A DNA stretch of 10,837 nucleotides. It comes from WS-2 sp036507005 (GTDB taxonomy: Bacteria; Eisenbacteria; RBG-16-71-46). Numbering within the stretch: position 1 is the stretch's first letter; every line of letters starts with the position of its first letter. Made by a program: the position numbers and the translations under genes. Location: the NCBI GenBank assembly GCA_036507005.1, contig DASXQT010000012.1:1-10837 (forward strand), given 5' to 3'. Shown here in pieces: positions 9,778 to 10,837 of the stretch. The notes beneath the pieces are model-generated. The model worked only from the letters and a program-made list of their open reading frames with translations, searched no databases and was not told the DNA's origin.

Positions 9778-10837
9778 TCACCTCATCAGCACCATGCGGC
9801 GGGTGCTGGAGTAGCTTCCGGCGCGCAGCCGGCAGAAGTAGATCCCCGCCGCCAGGGGCGCCCTCCGCCCGCCCGCCCCGGGGCCGAACTCCACGCTCTG
9901 CTCCCCGGGGCCCTGCTCGCCTTCCACCAGGGTCGCCACCCGCTCGCCCTTCAGGTCGTACACCGCGAGGCTCACCCGCACCCGCGCCGGCAGCGCGTAG
10001 CGGATCACCGTGCGGCTCGCGAACGGATTCGGCCGCGGCGGCCACAGCGCGTAGTCCCGCGGTGCCGCCTCCTCCACGGCCAGCGTCGTCACGCCGCGCC
10101 CCCGCACCTCCACCACGTGCGGCGAGCCGGGATCGTCCGCGAGCAGCGTCACGTGCGCCGTGTCGAAGCCGGCCGCGGCCGGCTGGTAGTACACCGCGAC
10201 GGTGTCGTTCGCACCCACGCCCACCACCAGCGACGAGCGCCCGGGCTGGAACTGCGGATCGTCGCTGGTCACGGAGTGGATCGTCAGCGGCGCCGTGCCC
10301 TCGTTCATCACGCGGATGGCCGCACCCCCCACCTCCCCGACCACCGTCAACCCGATGTCCAGGGTGGTCCCGTCCCCGCAATGGAAGTTGGGGGAGGGAC
10401 AGAAGAGCCTCAGGTAGGGCACCGTGATCCGGAACGTCGCCTTGCTCTCGTCCTCCGCCCCGCCCCCGTGTCGCAGCACGCGCACCACGCACGACTCCGC
10501 CGGTGCGTCCGGGATCACCCACACGTAGCTCTTCCCCGCGTCCGCCACGCTGTCCGCGATCCCCACCCACGGGGCCCCCGCGCGACCCCGGTACTCCAGG
10601 TCCACCGCCCCCACCTCCGCGCTTTCCCACTCGATCTTCTGCGCCGTCCCGTACCGCCACTCCTCCCCGCCGTCCGGCGCCACCACCTCCACCCGCACCG
10701 TGTCCAGCCCCGCCCCGTACAGCGGCACCTGCCAGCTCGGCCCGTTGTACCCGTTGCTCGCGATCGTCAGCACGTCCGTGTACGTCACCCCCGCCTCCGG
10801 CGCGAACGTCACCCCCACCGTGTCGCTCCCCCCTGGC
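9778..10837 (-). CDS. Secreted multi-domain beta-sandwich protein with C-terminal sorting domain (5' truncated by window edge)
   Basis: 352 residues are visible; the frame stays open to the right edge, so the N-terminus and any signal peptide are missing. A GTG at 10818 lies inside a domain and is not a plausible start. Residues 1-43 are the end of a choice-of-anchor-D/ASH-like module (VTFAPEAG, LTIASN, VPLYGAG). About 46-137 is an Ig-like module (VVAPDGGEEWRYG, IEWES, YVWVIPDAP, CVVRVL), a kind common in secreted FCB-group proteins. About 142-250 is a second ASH-like module (RVMNEGTAPLTI, YYQPAAAG, VEVRGRG). From about 265 a FlgD-Ig-like/type IX-like C-terminal sorting domain follows (RPNPFASRTVIRYALP, VYDLKGERVATL, AAGIYFCRL, RRMVLMR). 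Such tails direct secretion and surface attachment in FCB bacteria. No catalytic domain is visible, so the role of the whole protein (adhesin, enzyme or structural) is unknown. Confidence 0.85.
   Translation of the reverse strand, partial: PGGSDTVGVTFAPEAGVTYTDVLTIASNGYNGPSWQVPLYGAGLDTVRVEVVAPDGGEEWRYGTAQKIEWESAEVGAVDLEYRGRAGAPWVGIADSVADAGKSYVWVIPDAPAESCVVRVLRHGGGAEDESKATFRITVPYLRLFCPSPNFHCGDGTTLDIGLTVVGEVGGAAIRVMNEGTAPLTIHSVTSDDPQFQPGRSSLVVGVGANDTVAVYYQPAAAGFDTAHVTLLADDPGSPHVVEVRGRGVTTLAVEEAAPRDYALWPPRPNPFASRTVIRYALPARVRVSLAVYDLKGERVATLVEGEQGPGEQSVEFGPGAGGRRAPLAAGIYFCRLRAGSYSSTRRMVLMR

Overview
The window is a very GC-rich piece of a bacterial chromosome, with codons ending almost always in G or C and genes on both strands. 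No RNA gene, CRISPR array, transposase or phage gene is visible. The best taxonomic hint is the last gene. It encodes a secreted protein built of choice-of-anchor-D (ASH-like) and other beta-sandwich modules and ends in a FlgD-Ig-like/type IX-like C-terminal sorting domain. This combination is typical of FCB-group bacteria, and together with the high GC it points to something like Candidatus Eisenbacteria. That assignment is an inference, not a proof.

Left part, plus strand (1-2758): the 3' end of ligA (NAD-dependent DNA ligase, helix-hairpin-helix end plus BRCT), then polX (bacterial family X DNA polymerase with a PHP exonuclease domain), then a small four-helix membrane protein of unknown function. 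The polX stop and the membrane-protein start overlap as ATGA. ligA and polX form a plausible gap-filling and sealing repair pair.

Middle part, plus strand (2759-7911): after a roughly 300-base gene-free stretch comes a two-gene signalling unit. The first gene encodes a GspE/PilB-type secretion or pilus motor ATPase with a response-regulator receiver domain fused to its C-terminus. Nineteen bases later comes a membrane-bound hybrid histidine kinase with six membrane segments, HisKA, HATPase, two receivers and a terminal HPt domain. The kinase has every relay module except a final output, and the only other receiver in the window is the one on the ATPase. The simplest reading is a dedicated phosphorelay (H260 to a receiver Asp, to H831, to D645 of the ATPase) that controls a type IV pilus or type II secretion motor directly rather than through transcription. 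This is the most interesting system in the window.

Junction (7903-8057): a nearly perfect 38-bp inverted repeat with a nested 12-bp inverted repeat fills the space between convergent genes. It even contains the kinase stop codon. It may be a bidirectional terminator, a dispersed palindromic element, or both.

Right part, minus strand (8064-10837): an L-glutamate gamma-semialdehyde (1-pyrroline-5-carboxylate) dehydrogenase of proline/arginine catabolism with all catalytic residues intact. Upstream of it lies the C-terminal part of the large secreted beta-sandwich protein, which runs off the right edge.
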